Shown one piece after another: positions 14,646-14,889 of a stretch of 14,889 nucleotides of DNA. Source of the DNA: Myxococcales bacterium (GTDB taxonomy: Bacteria; Myxococcota; Polyangia; Fen-1088); the NCBI GenBank assembly GCA_003155465.1, contig PMCR01000228.1, positions 1-14,889 of the forward strand. Reading direction: 5' to 3'. Every line of letters starts with the position of its first letter. The first letter of the stretch is position 1. The notes under the pieces were generated by a model. That model was not told the origin of the DNA. It saw nothing but the letters and a program-made list of their open reading frames with translations, and searched no databases. A program made the translations under genes and the position numbers.

Positions 14646-14889
14646 GTGAGCATGCGTTGCCAGTGCGGATTCTGGGTCATGGCCGGCATGGCTTTCTCCT
14701 GCGGCAATGCCAAGCACGGTCCTGCCGCGACCCAGGCCGAGGCGGGCGCCAACGTGTCCGGTCCCACCTGTCCCGCCGCAGCCGCCGCCGTGCACACCGG
14801 CGAGGGCACCTACTACACCTTTGCCGACGGCTCGGGCAATTGCATGTTTCCGGCCACGCCCAGCGACCTCGACATCGGGGCCATGAACC
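14646..14889 (+). CDS. Expansin/RlpA-like secreted protein, N-terminal part only
   Basis: The frame runs off the window end. It starts at ATG 14652 (MRCQCGFWVMAGMAFSC) or at the in-frame GTG 14646. A short hydrophobic leader ends at a plausible lipobox-like AFSC (Cys17), then an Ala/Gly linker. The domain GEGTYYTFADGSGNCMFP and PSDLDIGAMN matches the start of the double-psi beta-barrel of bacterial expansins, where GTYY, DGSGNC and AMN are conserved landmarks. Bacterial expansins loosen cellulose or peptidoglycan without hydrolysis. The catalytic Asp of the barrel and any C-terminal binding domain are not in the window. The ribosome site is a G-run (14640-14644). An RlpA-type transglycosylase is the alternative. 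Confidence 0.75.
   Translation, partial: MSMRCQCGFWVMAGMAFSCGNAKHGPAATQAEAGANVSGPTCPAAAAAVHTGEGTYYTFADGSGNCMFPATPSDLDIGAMN

Noticed and set aside
1..14889. Mobile element, CRISPR array or tRNA/rRNA
   Set aside because: No transposase, integrase, terminal inverted repeats, spacer-repeat array or structural RNA pattern was found. All strong tandem repeats lie inside propeller or Cys-rich coding regions.

Overview
The window looks like a piece of a large, GC-rich deltaproteobacterial genome of the myxobacterial type (Myxococcota or a relative). This is an inference from protein style, not from a marker gene. The signs are many predicted lipoproteins with Gly/Ser-rich linkers just after the lipid-bearing Cys, Cys-rich extracellular repeats, several beta-propeller proteins, an expansin-like protein, and long GC-driven antisense open frames. 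No rRNA, tRNA, CRISPR array, integrase or transposase was seen.

Left part (1-4241), all on the minus strand: cell-envelope proteins. In transcription order these are a small outer-membrane beta-barrel protein split by a one-base frameshift in a 9-G run (3584-4241), a lipoprotein 10 nt behind it (3040-3573), a lipocalin-like lipoprotein (2336-2836), a lipoprotein with four Cys-rich repeats and a Pro-rich tail (1288-2211), and a lipoprotein with seven BNR/Asp-box-like repeats (127-1182). The first and last of the lower three (2336-2836 and 127-1182) share an almost identical ribosome-site plus signal-peptide DNA cassette, although their mature parts are unrelated.

Middle (4242-6845): a 340-nt non-coding stretch with an AT-rich promoter-like island and a REP-like hairpin, then a membrane-anchored protein with 14 YCF48-like repeats (4582-6660, minus). 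This is divergent from the next block. A 22-bp element occurs both in this divergent region and upstream of the Cys-rich lipoprotein.

Right-middle (6846-12001), all plus strand: two overlapping paralogous cobalamin-binding radical SAM enzymes, then after 183 nt a family-4 glycosyltransferase and a NodB-type polysaccharide deacetylase. Together they look like a biosynthetic unit for a modified surface glycan, lipid or small molecule. The product cannot be read from the sequence.

Right end (12002-14889): a seven-blade Kelch-repeat lipoprotein, an in-frame Cys-rich remnant after its stop codon that is itself frameshifted, a DUF2147 secreted protein (minus), and the first about 80 residues of an expansin/RlpA-like secreted protein that runs off the window.

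The points most worth a second look are the poly-G frameshift in the beta-barrel gene, the paired B12 radical SAM/glycosyltransferase/deacetylase block, the shared leader cassette, and the 22-bp repeat.
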